From the NCBI GenBank assembly GCA_004352715.1, contig SCFE01000016.1:427563-491562 (forward strand): DNA of 64,000 nt, read 5' to 3'. Position 1 is the first letter of the stretch; each line of letters starts with the position of its first letter. The notes beneath the pieces are model-generated. The model was not told the origin of the DNA, made no database searches, and was given only the letters and a program-made list of their open reading frames with translations. Both the position numbers and the translations under genes were made by a program. The stretch is from Hofstenia miamia (Eukaryota > Xenacoelomorpha > Acoela). This document shows, piece by piece, positions 1 to 12,118 of the stretch.

Positions 1-2550
1 GAGACTCCTTCAAATTAAATTCGAAAATTTAGAATAAATTTTCCTTCGACAAATGACCTCAGCTCATCACATCAAAGTGGCATATACAGACTTAGACGTT
101 TAGTTTCAAAGGCCAACTATCTTTGATTCTTAATAAATTAAATAGCAAAGCATAAACAGTTAATACATAGATCTTTCTCGTTAGAAGTTTCTGATAAATT
201 AAGATCGATTTAGAGGGAATAATCCAAAAAGGAAGACATGTGAGCCGGTGAGATCATGTGTTCATAAATCTAAAAAAGTAGACTAAGGAGGGATGTTTAG
301 AATGATGTGGACAGTGCCTCTTTCAAAAAAAAACATCTTTGCTTCAGTCTTTATGTTATTTACCAGATAAATCTTTATTCCTAGAAGAAGCTTAGTTGAT
401 TGGGATTATATTATTACAAATTTAAGTAGGGTTGTATAAAATTAGAATCTAAATTTCTATCTTAGCAATGTATATATATTAGTTTTGAAGATTTGAGAAA
501 TAGATCATTAAATTTGATGTCTATGTATAATTATCCTCATCTGAATTTACCCACAACACAGTCTTATCTTCCCAATAAATTATAAAATGTTAAAAAATGC
601 ACACATTATAAATAGAAAATTGTTACAAGCCGCTAATGGAGTTATATAAGAGTTAACCTCATCGTACATGTTGAGTTCGTAAGTCCCAAACACTAAATAA
701 AAAGCTCACAATGTTCACCACTCGATGGATTAGGCATTCCTTAGAAGAAAGGAGACAATCAAAGAATTGCAAAAAAGTTCTTTTAAATTAATCAATATCT
801 TTTTGTCTTTCACAAAGTATAAAATGGAAAATATAATTAAAGCAAATTCATTCAAAAAATGAAATAAAAAAAATATAGTTTTCGTTATATAAACAAGCCT
901 ACAAAAGAAAACACTCTTTTTGGCAAGTTACTACCGAAATATTGATAATACTGCATAAATCTACAAAATAATTGAATCAATTGAATTCTGTAACGTAACT
1001 GTTGTTAATAAGCTACATCAGGCAGCACATTCTCGTTATAATAGAACTGAAAGAAGATCATTTGTTGGAAAAGAAAAACAAAAAAATATAGTTTATAACA
1101 AATACAGTGAATGGATAGGGAAGCAGGTAATACATTTCGAATGCAACTTTCTCAGCAGGAAAAATTACGTAAATAGCACTGTTACATTCATATTGATTGC
1201 AGTAGCCTATAAGCCTGTTTAAATGTTAGGTAAAATCTTACAAATAAAGAATTGTTAGCAGAAAAGCAAATATTAGGAAATCAACATATATATATATATA
1301 TAATTTCTTAGGAACATTCACCAGAAATTGGGAGACATTTCATTACATTACAGAGTTTGATATATGTAATACATTAATATGAATGCATTCACACAAAAAA
1401 TGTTAAAGTCCCAAAATTTTTCCAAGTGAATTTCATTTCCTTATTCTATTTTGCAAAACAATAAAGCGGAAATATTTTAATGAGATTCTTAGCAAAAGTT
1501 TGGAGCAAAAGCAATGTGTCTACACAAAGATTTTGGATGAAATTCAAAATCACAAAAGAAGAATGATCAGCATGTGCAAAACTTTACCAGTATATCTGTA
1601 ATTATTGAAAAAATGAGATGCTTGGTAAATTGATCCAATTGATTTGAATAATGAAATACGTTTCGATCAAACATGAAAAATTGGGCTTTTAAACTTTTAT
1701 AGTCTTAAATGAATATTTATTTGTGAGTAATAATTGACTAATTAACTAATTTTATTCAATTATTAGTAAAGAAATTAAAATAACACCACACTGTGAATTT
1801 CCATTTTTAGTTCCCCGATGCTGCTTAGATTTTTTATGCCATTATTCGTAGCTATGTGAGGAAAACACAGAAATTTCTATGCACATTTCAATGGCATTAA
1901 TACTGAGCAGTTTTAAAGCAATTGATAAATTTTAATATATTTCATCGGTCGGTTGAAGTCTATAAAACAATTACATTCAAATCCTCAAAGCAGCAAATGA
2001 ATTTAAACAAAATTTATTTGGCAATTTGATCAAAGCTAACTATGCGAATATTTAGATCACACTGTTTTCATTTGAGCGCCCAAATGCGCGTATTTTCTGA
2101 AACCTACTGACGAGAAAATAATTGGCAGTACCACGCGCATCTCGAAAAACAAAGCACACTGGAATAATAATTAAGGAAATCAGCACCGCCGCTAAAATTT
2201 AACGAATTCCCATTTTAATAATTTGAAGGAAAAATTGGACTAAAGTTTATAAAACAGAATATTATATCAAGGAATAGTATTTTAACAGCTCTCTAGTAGT
2301 GAATTACAAAATACGCGATTAATGCTCAAGTAATCAGTTTGTACAAAACAAATAAATTATAAAAAACAATTTTCAATTATAAAATACAAATGAATAAATG
2401 AACATTTATGTTTGAGGAAAGAGTTACAAATTAAACAGTAGAATGCTCAATTTTTATACGAGATCAGTAATGTATTTGTTTTCAAACATTGACAGGCAGT
2501 AAACATGTTTTGGTTTCTAGACGTCCTGAAATATAAACTGTTGCTGTGAT
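1..2550. other. non-coding AT-rich DNA
   Basis: No open frame with protein-like composition is visible on either strand. The stretch contains a short (TA)n run near 1287-1302 and homopolymer-rich DNA. I see no gene, RNA or recognisable transposon here. Confidence 0.6.
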
Positions 2551-2921
2551 TAGATCTGGGCCTATACCGAAAAAAAGCGAAACCGATGTTTTTATAAAAA
2601 ACCGAAACCGAATTAGAGAAGACAACGAAAACCGAGTTTTCGGTTTTTTAGCAAAAGCAGTTACCTCGAATGCAATTTCCAAAAAACGGTGCAGAATTCC
2701 TGGAGCAAACGACAAAATGCTGGCCCATTTAAAGTGTAATAGCGCTTTATTTGATTAACAAATTAATTTAATACTATGAAAATATCATTTTAAAAGGTAC
2801 GTTTCTCTTGTATAAAGTATTTTAATACCAATAGTAGTTAGCTAAATACCGGAACCACTACCCGGGTTTTGGTGCGTAAAAACCGAAACCGAGCTAATGT
2901 TTTGGAAACCGCCGAGCACTA
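2551..2921. mobile_element. hAT-type MITE with CCGAAAC motif arrays
   Basis: A 371-bp non-autonomous element. It is flanked by an 8-bp target duplication with one mismatch (GCTGTGAT at 2543-2550, GCTGTGAA at 2922-2929). The termini are related inverted repeats: TAGATCTGGGCC on the left and, read inward from the right, TAGTGCTCGGCG. Both ends carry repeated CCGAAA/CCGAAACCG motifs, in opposite orientation towards the middle (TTCGG). An 8-bp duplication and termini of this type are hallmarks of the hAT superfamily. The iterated subterminal motif resembles hAT transposase-binding sites. It encodes no transposase; the open frames inside it are incidental. Confidence 0.8.
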
Positions 2922-4230
2922 GCTGTGAATTATTTTCTTTGCAGCACATTATCAGATAAATAGAGAGAAAAGTTACCACCGGGTCACATTTTCAGACCTG
3001 GCGAACCATTCATCCGAATAATCATTGTTCCGGAGTACGACTCAAATCGATGACTAGCTAAAAGTTAACAAATGAATCTATCTGTTTTTATTTTTTATAG
3101 CATCAACTACAATAATTTGCGCTTTGATTTTGATGTTAATCATTATCAAACAGATCTGATTCTATGAGGTAACTTAAAGACAACGGGAGCCAGAATTACG
3201 CATTTTAATTTGAACTAATTTGTATGTGTATTGAGATAACAAAAAGCGTATGATTTCTAATTTTTTTAAATAATTACCGACTGGCTAGTGACCTGGTACG
3301 TTACCCACTTACCAGTATGTCACTCTGATGGAGGGGAAGTCCATTGGTAAATATTATGTCATTTTCAGTTATTAAAGCATGTTCTGAAGACATTATTGCA
3401 TTTGTGTATAATATACTTTCTTGTCCCAAACATAGAGTGAAAGAAACATGCTTCAGTGCACTTCTCAATTTCTGTTTTTGTAAATTGGTCAGATGCATCA
3501 ACCAGGCGTATGTGATAGCACTTATAATAGAACTTTTAACTATATATCAAAGAGTATCTTCCTAATAAACCTGCCAACAAAATTTGGTTCTATAAATTTA
3601 ATCTATAGTAAACTATACAAACATGTTGAAATCCGCATGTGTATTATTTAAATCTATCTGCTTAACAGTAAACAATTTTTAGGATCTAATTGTTTTGCAT
3701 TCGAATGATCTAATTTAATATAGGATCTAAATAGGCCGTGAAATTTAATCAAACGATGTTATTTACCTCAATGTCGGTTGCATTCTATAAATCATTGCTT
3801 TATAAAATAATATACACTTTGATTGAGAAAAATAATGTAAGCAAAAATTTTAGGCTTAAAAGGTTTACTTCATACTTTACAGTATCATATTCATGAATGA
3901 ACGACGTGATTTATCTACCTGTTAAGAGAAAAGGTAGAGGATTTATTTCAGTTAATTTATTGGAATAATTTAGAGATAACTGCGAAATGAATACACCAGT
4001 CCCAAGTGTAAAGAAAATGAACGCATGGTGTTATTTGGAAATATAAATATATCATTAATTAATTTAAATTTCACAAAGAAAAATAAAAGAGCACTCAAAT
4101 ATTGGAAACATATAAAAACTAATTGATTATCAAAATTAGGAATAATCACGTGTATAGTAATGCTGATTTATGATGACAAAACATCATACGAATATTTCGA
4201 ATCGTAACTTCACATTCAAGAAATTTAAAC
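2922..4230. other. non-coding DNA
   Basis: No supported gene. A minus-strand open frame at 3301-3501 ends next to a donor-like CTG/GTAAGT (about 3314), but its composition is not convincingly coding. Confidence 0.5.
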
Positions 4231-4994
4231 GTACTATCCCGTTCAATGTTGCCTCCAAAAACAAAGTGTATCTTTATAAATCCTTCATTTTATCCAGCCT
4301 ACTTTAGGGTTTTGTTGCTTGGTTCCGCTTTAGTTCTGATCTGAAGCGCCTGGAGAGATTTCAGAGTCGTTGCACTAGATGGATGTCACAAGAGAAAAAT
4401 TATCAAGACCGATTATACTATTTAGGCATTCGCCCAATTTCTCTTCACCTACAGATGCTGGATCTTCTGATTTTCAGTAAACTGCTTAATGACTCTTATG
4501 ACGTAGATTTGCAGCTGTACATTACCTCCTACACTCCGAGAAAATCAAATCTTAGTTCTAGCATGCCACAGCTTTTCAAGTCGCAACCATTTCGCAAATC
4601 TAAAATGCTGCAATTTTTCTTCAGAAGAATAATTCCTTTAGCCAACTACATTCACATTCACGCAAAAATTAATCTATATAATCCTTCTACTTATGTCAAA
4701 ACTGAATTAAAGTATTTTTTCTGGAACTTTTTCATTAACAAATTCGACTGGTCGGGTTGTTGCACATCAATTTTAGTTTGCTATTGTTATAAGTGTCGTA
4801 TAGGTAGTGGTCTAAACCTTTATGAATTTCCTTCATTATATTGTTTTTATGATACGACAAATGTCTTCGAATACGAATGTTACGTGCTGTTTCAAATCTT
4901 CAAATCAATGTATATGCTGTTAGCAAAAAATTGCAAACAAACTTTTAAAAGACGGGAAAATTGGAACACCGGGTTACCTTTGGTTGGTGACTAA
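4231..4994 (+). pseudogene. non-LTR retrotransposon ORF2 3' remnant
   Basis: From about 4318 the plus-strand frame reads WFRFSSDLKRLERFQSRCTRW and continues open to the stop at 4992-4994. This matches the post-reverse-transcriptase tail of CR1/Jockey-like LINE ORF2 proteins. In that tail, 'xxLERxQxRxTRxx' is followed about 10 residues later by 'R..YLGI..ISLH.QMLDLL..SKLLN' and then a basic 'TR/KSxxF' segment. Upstream the frame is broken, and no reverse-transcriptase core or endonuclease is adjacent, so this is a 5'-truncated copy, as is usual for LINEs. The remaining 203-codon frame is intact, which suggests a fairly young insertion. Confidence 0.65.
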
Positions 4995-6553
4995 GTGATA
5001 TTTACTTTAAAACTATTCTTTATTCACTTAAGGATGAGATAGTATATAGAAAAACATTTTTATCAAACTCTGTACATTTCTAGGGGTATTCCATGAAGTA
5101 AAAAGGGGGTGTTTGGCCAGTCAATATAAAGTAAATAATCCCTAATTAATTGAAAGATTTTCCAACAAAATGTCCCTTAGCGCTTATTTTATATAAAACT
5201 GTGTGGAAATCAAAAATTAATTTGGACTTCAAACGGTACAATTAATGGACAGCAATAATGATTTTATGAATTCAAAATTAATAGGTGTGGGTGTGCTCAA
5301 GTAAATTGGTGATTAAATTAAAATAGATTACACTAAAACATCAACACATATATATATATATATATATATATAATAATTCAAGCTAAATTATTTGGTATTT
5401 TCTTCCCTTTGCCCTATAGATAAGCTATGTACCACAAAAATAATTTTTTGTATTAAAATCTACTAATTTTCCCTAACAATAATAAAATTCCGGTTGCTAC
5501 AATTAATTACAAAGTTGGAATCTAGTAATAAATTTACTTTGCAATTTCCAATACTTTCTCTATGAGTATCTTAATTAAATTTAAGCAGAATTTTATTGTT
5601 TACAGTCTTCATGTCGCTTTTCGAAAAGAAACACTTACATTTTACGCAAAAGACGGCAAGGAGCCAATTAATGCAGAATTTACTTTTGTGTACATCAGTG
5701 TCTAACTTCAAAGTTTAAAATAAGAACAAGTGCTAGAGAGAGATTATAGGATCTTCTCTTAATACTGTAAGATTTTAGATTTGAGACTAATAGAGTACTA
5801 TAATCTCAGGGGTTCAGAGATTTTAAATGCATTCACATATTTGTAAATACTAATTTGAAATCATTTCCCATATGAAATTCAAGAAATAGAAATTCTAAAA
5901 TCTCTTTATTGCTAATGTAGAAGGACGATTTAACTTTTGGAAGGAAATCTTTTCAAATGTGAAAAATAACTATCTCAAAGACTCTGAAGTGCTTAAAATA
6001 TTTAGTACACCAACACTGTAGAAACATAAACGAAACGAGAAGTCAAGAACATCATTGACTTTCATTTATAATAAGATTTGTCTTTGAAAATCAAATGTTT
6101 GATTGATATCAAAAAGTTTACTCCAATTGAAATTAAATGAAGCTTTTCGTGGATATTACTGGTAGTGCATCATCGGAAATGCCATTACGAATTAATGAGA
6201 GAAATAGGATATAAAGCTGAAATCAATATTTGTCAATTAATACGTAATTTTTGCGTTAGCATATAATTAATTAATCTGAAACGCAACTGTCCTAGATCTA
6301 TAGGATCCACTTGGAAAGTAGCGATTTTTTTCCATGACTTGGGAAATAATAAACAATTTTACGTTGCCTACAAAAATCATTTACTATTTGAAATCGAAAA
6401 GGAATTATTAGAAAACTTCTTCTAATCATAGAGCATGCTATCCATTGTGCATATGTAATTGCATAGATGAAATTCAAGATAAAACTATATTATCAAAATG
6501 CTATGAAAACAAGCTCAAATCAAATATTTCCATTGCTTCAAATGGATGTTGAG
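4995..6553. other. non-coding DNA with (TA)n tract
   Basis: No gene is seen. A (TA)n microsatellite lies at about 5348-5371. The remainder is AT-rich without recognisable structure. Confidence 0.5.
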
Positions 6554-6792
6554 CAGTGGCGTACGCAGGGGGGGCATGGTGGAATGCCCCCCGTCAGGTT
6601 TCCAAAGTGTGATTTTGAATGGATAAATCAAAAAGTTTTTGGTAAAAAATTTAAAAATTTAAAATATAGGATCGTAAAATGCATTTTTAGGGTATATTTT
6701 CTTAATATTTTCAAAATTTTTCGCGGAGCTTTGCCCGCCTTGGGTAATGACGATGATGTCCCCTTCGTCAGAAAATTCTGCGTACGCCCCTG
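6554..6792. mobile_element. hAT-type MITE, 239 bp
   Basis: The boundaries are clear. A perfect 8-bp target duplication ATGTTGAG lies at 6546-6553 and 6793-6800. Terminal inverted repeats are CAGTGGCGTACGCAGG on the left and CAGGGGCGTACGCAGA read inward from the right. The element also has a C-rich/G-rich subterminal pairing (GGGGGGCATGG against CCCCTTCGTC). The CAGTGGCG terminus with an 8-bp duplication is typical of hAT elements. A plus-strand open frame runs through it but begins outside, so it is not a gene. Confidence 0.85.
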
Positions 6793-7259
6793 ATGTTGAG
6801 TACCGATACATATGAAAAGACTAAAATTTAATTGAACTAAATATGTTGTGCCTTTATCGAAGCAATTTTTTTATATAAATTTAGTCGGATACTCAAAATT
6901 AAATGTGATTTTAATATTCTTGAATTTGCAGACGTGTTTCAATACAATGATTAAGACTCTTCATAGTAAGATACCTTACAATGTTTAGGTGAATGAAATT
7001 ACTAGAACATAATTTTTTCTTGAATGGAATTTTAAAGTTGGAAAATTATGTTCATCTGAATGCAAAAGTTAGAAAACAATTGAAATAAATATTTCAGCTA
7101 AAATTGATTTACACATTTATATGTTATGAATTCGACAATCATTATTAAACTTTAAAATTTTGACAATTCAAGATCAAAAAATGGATAGAAAAAACATGGG
7201 TAAAAGAGTTCACCAGCGATAATAAGTGTAAAACATTAAATTATATCATGCCTTACTTG

Positions 7260-7465
7260 CAGAGTTGGACATGGATCAGTGACCCATGAATCAATTAGTC
7301 AGATGGATTGCAATTTCTGGATGGATAGTATGAGTGGTGGATCACTATCACATGACTATCATTACTAATATTACGATAATAGCATGGATCGTTATTCATA
7401 TGAGTAATGATGCCGATGAGTTGCGTGAGTCATGGGTCACATTATGTGACCTTTGTCCAGCTCTA
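7260..7465. mobile_element. hAT-like MITE, 206 bp
   Basis: The termini are CAGAGTTGGACA (left) and TAGAGCTGGACA (right, read inward). They are flanked by CTTACTTG (7252-7259) and CTTACACG (7466-7473), a 6/8 match consistent with an old 8-bp target duplication. The interior holds repeated ATGG/GTGACC/GGTCAC words in both orientations. No coding content. Confidence 0.65.
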
Positions 7466-7590
7466 CTTACACGATAAATATTCAATAATGAAAGTGCAAT
7501 TAGATACTGTAAAAATGTGCCTAAATTTATATGGGTATTGATTGCTTAATATCAATGGTACTTAATCTCCAAATCACGTTAAATTTTAAT

Positions 7591-7600
7591 ATATTTTTAT

Positions 7601-7635
<35 letters not shown>

Positions 7636-7662
7636 GTACATATATACATATATATATATATC
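7591..7662. repeat. (TA)n microsatellite
   Basis: An alternating TA tract with GTATATATATGTACATATATACATA interruptions that are themselves partly palindromic. It lies in intergenic or intronic DNA without other features. Confidence 0.9.
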
Positions 7663-8341
7663 ATGAACCTGGAAAATTATTGATATACATGTATTCCGTA
7701 AATAGGAAATTCATTGAAAAATTCTAATTCTAAATTATACTTTGGGTAGCATGTTGAATATTTTCAATGGAAAGGCCTGGCCTTGAATCTAACATCGGAC
7801 CCTTTCTGGCAGGTTGTTTTTTGTTGGGTATGATTAAAAGAAACCGACAATAAATATATGAATAATAAATAAATTATTAAAAAGTAAGCAGAAAAAAGCT
7901 GGTTAATCCGACAGAAAATTTATTAATCAAAAAATAAATTTTTTAACAAAGCCATTTATGCAAGCATATCAATTAATTATTTTTGTTTGACAAAGAATAA
8001 ATCCCTCTTTATTAAAGGATGTTGTTTATAAAGATTGTTTATCAAATATTTTTTTTTTGTTAATAAAAAAAAATAAAAAAAAAAAAAACTGCAAGCAGAT
8101 TTCTTTGTATTAATTTGTTTATTTATAAAAAAAAACAGTGCAGGTTCGTGATTTAATTTATTTTTCGTTTATTTCCTTCCATCCATTAAATAAATCAAAA
8201 CAAATTATTTGTTAGCTAAATCAATCCAATTAATTAATTATTTTTGAACGTATAAATATAAATACTGCAAATACGATCAGTACAAATGTCATGCTGCGTA
8301 TAGTAAATCCATGTTTCACTTAGTTAATTACTAGGACTTAC

Positions 8342-8587
8342 CCTGCACTTTGCAAAGATGCAAGGCTATGACATTGGGAAGCCGCTCCTGAATCACTTCC
8401 TGATCGACCCCAGTCAGTCGATCTCCCCATTCGTTGTAAGTTGAGATCGCTATGTCGCCGTTCTGAACGAGATGTGTTGAGCAAGAAGTTTTGCAGACTG
8501 TTACGTCGTGCGTCTGTGTAGCTCTTAGTGGAGTGAATGCTTGATGTACGATACATTCTTCGGTTTGTAGGAGGAGGGATTTCAAAC
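8342..8587 (-). CDS. Shab: Kv2/Shab-type K+ channel, C-terminal cytoplasmic exon (internal)
   Basis: An internal coding exon, linked to the pore exon at 10993-11632 by reading phase. That exon ends with two bases (GG) and this one supplies the first base (G) of a glycine codon. Its acceptor reads TTTAG/GTTTG and its donor CAGG/GTAAGT, both strong. The 82 or so codons encode a basic, serine-rich cytosolic segment starting FEIPPPTNRRMYRTSS, with several RRxS-type sites (RRNS, RRHS) that could be phosphorylation targets. Kv2 channels are known for long, Ser-rich, phosphorylated C-termini. I have no direct sequence match for this exon to a named Kv2 segment, so the assignment rests on phase, strand, order and composition. 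The exon ends in phase 2, so further exons must lie at lower coordinates or outside the window. Confidence 0.65.
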
Positions 8588-8647
8588 CTAAACACAATTC
8601 AGTTTTAATTCAAAAACTATAACTGTGTGCAGCATTCAGAATTATTT

Positions 8648-8681
8648 ATTTTTCAATAAATTGTGCTATGCTAATATACAT

Positions 8682-8721
<40 letters not shown>

Positions 8722-8772
8722 TATATACATATATGTGATGTATATTAGCATAGCACAATTTATTGAAAAATT
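8648..8772. repeat. inverted repeat around (TA)n, next to a gap
   Basis: About 42 bp starting TTTTTCAATAAATTGTGCTA (8649 onward) reappear as an essentially exact reverse complement ending near 8772, with a (TA)n loop between. The right arm stops at the N-gap (8777). A fold-back at a microsatellite beside a gap suggests an assembly or amplification chimera rather than a biological hairpin. Confidence 0.8.
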
Positions 8773-8776
8773 AATA

Positions 8777-8843
8777 NNNNNNNNNNNNNNNNNNNNNNNN
8801 NNNNNNNNNNNNNNNNNNNNNNNNNNNNNNNNNNNNNNNNNNN
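8777..8843. other. assembly gap (67 N)
   Basis: Run of N. The right flank is a (TA)n tract. Confidence 0.99.
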
Positions 8844-8876
<33 letters not shown>

Positions 8877-10401
8877 CAGATCACATTTAAGTTTGCTGAA
8901 TTCAAGAAACAACTACTTAATGCAAAATACAATGTAAATTTCTTCGAGAAAATAGATTCATTTTTCGAGCAAGTCATGGAATGACGTATTTCATATCAAA
9001 ACAGCAGCAGGTATATAAACCACTAATTATGTTGGCACACAATTTGGATTTGTAATTGTCAAGAAACTTAATTTTGAATATGATATCATCCCGATAGTTA
9101 AAGATATGCGTTTTTCCAAAATGAATCAAATAGTACCAAATAAGCAAATATTTAAATATTCCGAGTAAGTGATGTAAACTTAGAATTCATTGCATAATTA
9201 TTAGAAGTTCCATGCTTTTCAAGTAAAGGTTTTACTATTAAGGTTGGCTATTTTGAAATTCTATAAAAAAATTTAGTACCTTGATTTGTTTAAGAAATCG
9301 TACATCATAAATGTCATCAATTTAGCTCTGTTCTGCTATAATGAGATACGGAATGACGTCATACCTTACATTTTATTCGCAATGATGGACTTCGCTGCTG
9401 TAAATAACAGTCTAATATAATAAATTATATCATTGAGTAATCAAATATACATACGTTAAGTTTTTTTCAAAAATTGAAAATCAAATCTATTATAGGAACA
9501 ACGCATGCGCAAGCATTCAATATTTTCAGTAGCATTTGCAAAGTTAATGAGAATATTGTTTCAAAAATATAGTTTTACATAAGATACTGTTTATAAATTA
9601 CTATGATGTTATAATTGCCCATAAGCGACATGGTTGTAGTTAAGAAAGAAATTTAGAATAATTTTAAAAAGTAACTCATTTCGCCCAGATTTGCAAACTT
9701 TATGCTGTGCTAATAAACTTATAGAATTATAAATATGATATCAAAAATTAACGAGCTAATTCATGAAGTCTCTCCATTAAGGACTTCATTTTCATTATCC
9801 TTATTTTATGAAATCGAAAGATGACCTAATAGCTAGATTTGAAAATATTTTTTAGTAAAACAGAAAACCCCGTGAAATAATTCTGAAAAAATATAAATAC
9901 ATTACGAGTTTCCATTTTATTAATGTGATTGTTCTAAAATTCATATTGTAGCTTCTCGATAGAATATCTTTTACATGGTGCATAAATTTCTTAAAAGTTC
10001 TTAAAAAAATATATTGTATTTATTTCCAAAATATATAAGAATTTCATTCCTTTCTGCAGCTTCTAGCTCATTGGAGGTAAAAAGAAAATTCTTTCAAAAT
10101 TACTTTTTTGTAAGTTTAAAATTAATCACACTAAGTGCTCGCGTCTGCTTAGAAATATTACAATTTTTGACATGTTCTTCAAACTTCCACTTTAGTTATA
10201 AATTGGAGTTTAACTTAAAATTATATAAATATTAACATTGATTTTTTTCCAGTATTTAATTTGGTTATATGTATATACAATAACAACAAAGACAAAAAAT
10301 TTAAATACAGCTTTAGATAATGCGTTAACTAACTCAAGAAATATTACAGTATATACATGTATAATGTACATACAGTATGTATATATATATATATATATAT
10401 A
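8844..10401. other. Kv2 intron, non-coding
   Basis: Lies inside the intron between the two Kv2 exons. No coding, RNA or transposon signal that I can support. It ends in a (TA)n tract at the next gap. Confidence 0.5.
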
Positions 10402-10721
10402 NNNNNNNNNNNNNNNNNNNNNNNNNNNNNNNNNNNNNNNNNNNNNNNNNNNNNNNNNNNNNNNNNNNNNNNNNNNNNNNNNNNNNNNNNNNNNNNNNNN
10501 NNNNNNNNNNNNNNNNNNNNNNNNNNNNNNNNNNNNNNNNNNNNNNNNNNNNNNNNNNNNNNNNNNNNNNNNNNNNNNNNNNNNNNNNNNNNNNNNNNNN
10601 NNNNNNNNNNNNNNNNNNNNNNNNNNNNNNNNNNNNNNNNNNNNNNNNNNNNNNNNNNNNNNNNNNNNNNNNNNNNNNNNNNNNNNNNNNNNNNNNNNNN
10701 NNNNNNNNNNNNNNNNNNNNN
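10402..10721. other. assembly gap (320 N)
   Basis: Run of N. The left flank is (TA)n. The right flank (10722-10781) is duplicated at 12414-12473. Confidence 0.99.
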
Positions 10722-10771
10722 GTTAGGAAGTAAAGTTCTTCTCCGTAGTTTGATTTCTGCATTCGCACCTG

Positions 10772-10809
<38 letters not shown>

Positions 10810-10992
10810 TTTTCAGTTTAGCGCCTATCTACAGCTCGGAATATTTAATCAAATATCCTCTTTATTGTAGTGTTCAAATCCCTAACTAGCATTAAATACA
10901 CTGATTGTTACAAATATTCTCGAAAAATATTGATAAAAGTATGATTTTCAAAAATCTTAGTTATACACAATAGAGTGAAATTGATTACTAAC

Positions 10993-11632
10993 CCGGCGGA
11001 CTCAAACATGGAATCTATTAGCTGATCAGTTTTGCTGAGGGACTCCATATTGATCGACATGAGACTACCATCGCGTTTTGCTTTTTCCAAAGCTAGTCTT
11101 CTCTTTGCGGCTTTTTCACGTCGTTTTTGTTCGCGATAAAACTCTGAAAAATTGTTTACTATAATCGGAATCGGCAAGGCTATTACAAGAACTCCACAAA
11201 CACAGCACATTGTCCCAATAACCTTTCCCATGAGAGTTTTAGGATAGACGTCTCCATAGCCTACAGTTGTCATTGTAATAGCGGCCCACCAGAAGGAGGC
11301 TGGAATACTGGTAAATTTAGTGCCGATCTGTTCGCGTTCTGCAAAGTAAGCTAAGCTTGAAAAAACCATAACTCCAATAGCTATAAACAGCATAAGTAAA
11401 CCAAGTTCTTTGTAACTTCGTTTTAATGTGAACCCCAGCGATTGTAATCCGGTAGAATGACGTGCTAGCTTCAGCACCCTTAGAATTCTCATTATACGAA
11501 AGAATTGAATCGCTCTGCCAACTGTTTTAAGGTTTGAAACTCCTGTTCCAGATGTGGTGAGAAATGTTGTGACATAGAAAGGTAAGATAGCAACAAGGTC
11601 AATAACATTCAAAGGCGCCCAAAAAAAATATG
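10993..11632 (-). CDS. Shab: Kv2/Shab-type voltage-gated K+ channel, S3-S6 exon
   Basis: Encodes the second half of the membrane core of a voltage-gated potassium channel. In order it has: the end of S3 ([15 protein letters not shown]); S4 with arginines every third residue ([14 protein letters not shown]); the S4-S5 linker ([19 protein letters not shown]); S5; the pore helix with selectivity filter TMTTVGYGD; and S6 ending in [13 protein letters not shown]. After S6 comes a basic proximal C-terminus ([23 protein letters not shown]). The linker, the PIP rather than PVP motif in S6 and the post-S6 block match the Kv2/Shab subfamily closely. The likely acceptor is TCAG/CATATTT (exon start 11632) and the donor CGCCGG/GTTAGT (exon end 10993). 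The frame continues in phase into the exon at 8342-8587. The T1 domain and S1-S2 exons were not found, and should lie upstream (higher coordinates) or outside the window. Confidence 0.92.
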
Positions 11633-11741
11633 CTGATTTTTTAGTTCCAACGTAAATCTTAAATGTATTCTATATTACTTTAAATTTACCAAAAAATATT
11701 AGCGCCTAAGATGAATGTGAAAAATCAATTTTTTACTGCAT

Positions 11742-12117
11742 ATTAAGAAATTTAGGGAACTGAATTTCATTAATGCAATTCAATAAAACTAGTTTATGAC
11801 TAATTATTTCTCAAAACATACATTAAAAGCGCTTTCCAGGTCGAATTGCATGGAGGTTAATTTTATTGACCTGATAACGGAATTAGGTCAGTTTTCGGAT
11901 AACTTTAAAACCGGAATTAGGTTCCTTACTTTCAAGTAGAACATTTACAATCGGTGCATTTAATTTCTACCTAGTGCTCATTTTGACCCTCAAAACCTGT
12001 TGCAACTAAGATATTGACCAGTGTCGTTTCAAAGGAATTTGCTTAGTTATTTTCATATAACTTGAGTACTAGATATAATGGGATAAACTTCCTTAAAAAA
12101 ATTAGAAACGCTTCATT
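11742..12117. repeat. 376-bp duplicated block, copy 1
   Basis: Identical as far as I can read to 13314-13689. It runs from ATTAAGAAATTTAGGG to ACGCTTCATT and is followed directly by a single N at 12118. The pattern suggests two overlapping contig ends with another contig placed between them. Confidence 0.9.
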
Positions 12118-12118
12118 N

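Noticed and set aside
2482-2758. Overlapping open frames on both strands
   Set aside because: They lie on the motif arrays of the hAT MITE at 2551-2921 and are not protein-like.
3301-3501. Minus-strand frame ending near a strong donor (CTG/GTAAGT), possibly a further Kv2 exon
   Set aside because: No acceptor in the right phase and no channel-like sequence.
6467-6793. 108-codon plus-strand frame
   Set aside because: Most of it is the 6554-6792 MITE; the start lies outside the element and no family is evident.
7591-7662. Evenly spaced short repeats that could suggest a CRISPR-like array
   Set aside because: Plain (TA)n microsatellite; no repeat-spacer structure, and the genome is animal.
10238-10809. 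Long open frames running through N runs, rich in Tyr-Ile repeats
   Set aside because: Products of (TA)n translation and of N treated as open; the same applies to the frames at 28036-28283, 30139-30600, 31009-31368, 38660-39569, 52551-52868 and 53100-54212.
10860-10890. GTTCAAATCCC string resembling a tRNA B box
   Set aside because: No matching A box, acceptor stem or anticodon arm upstream.
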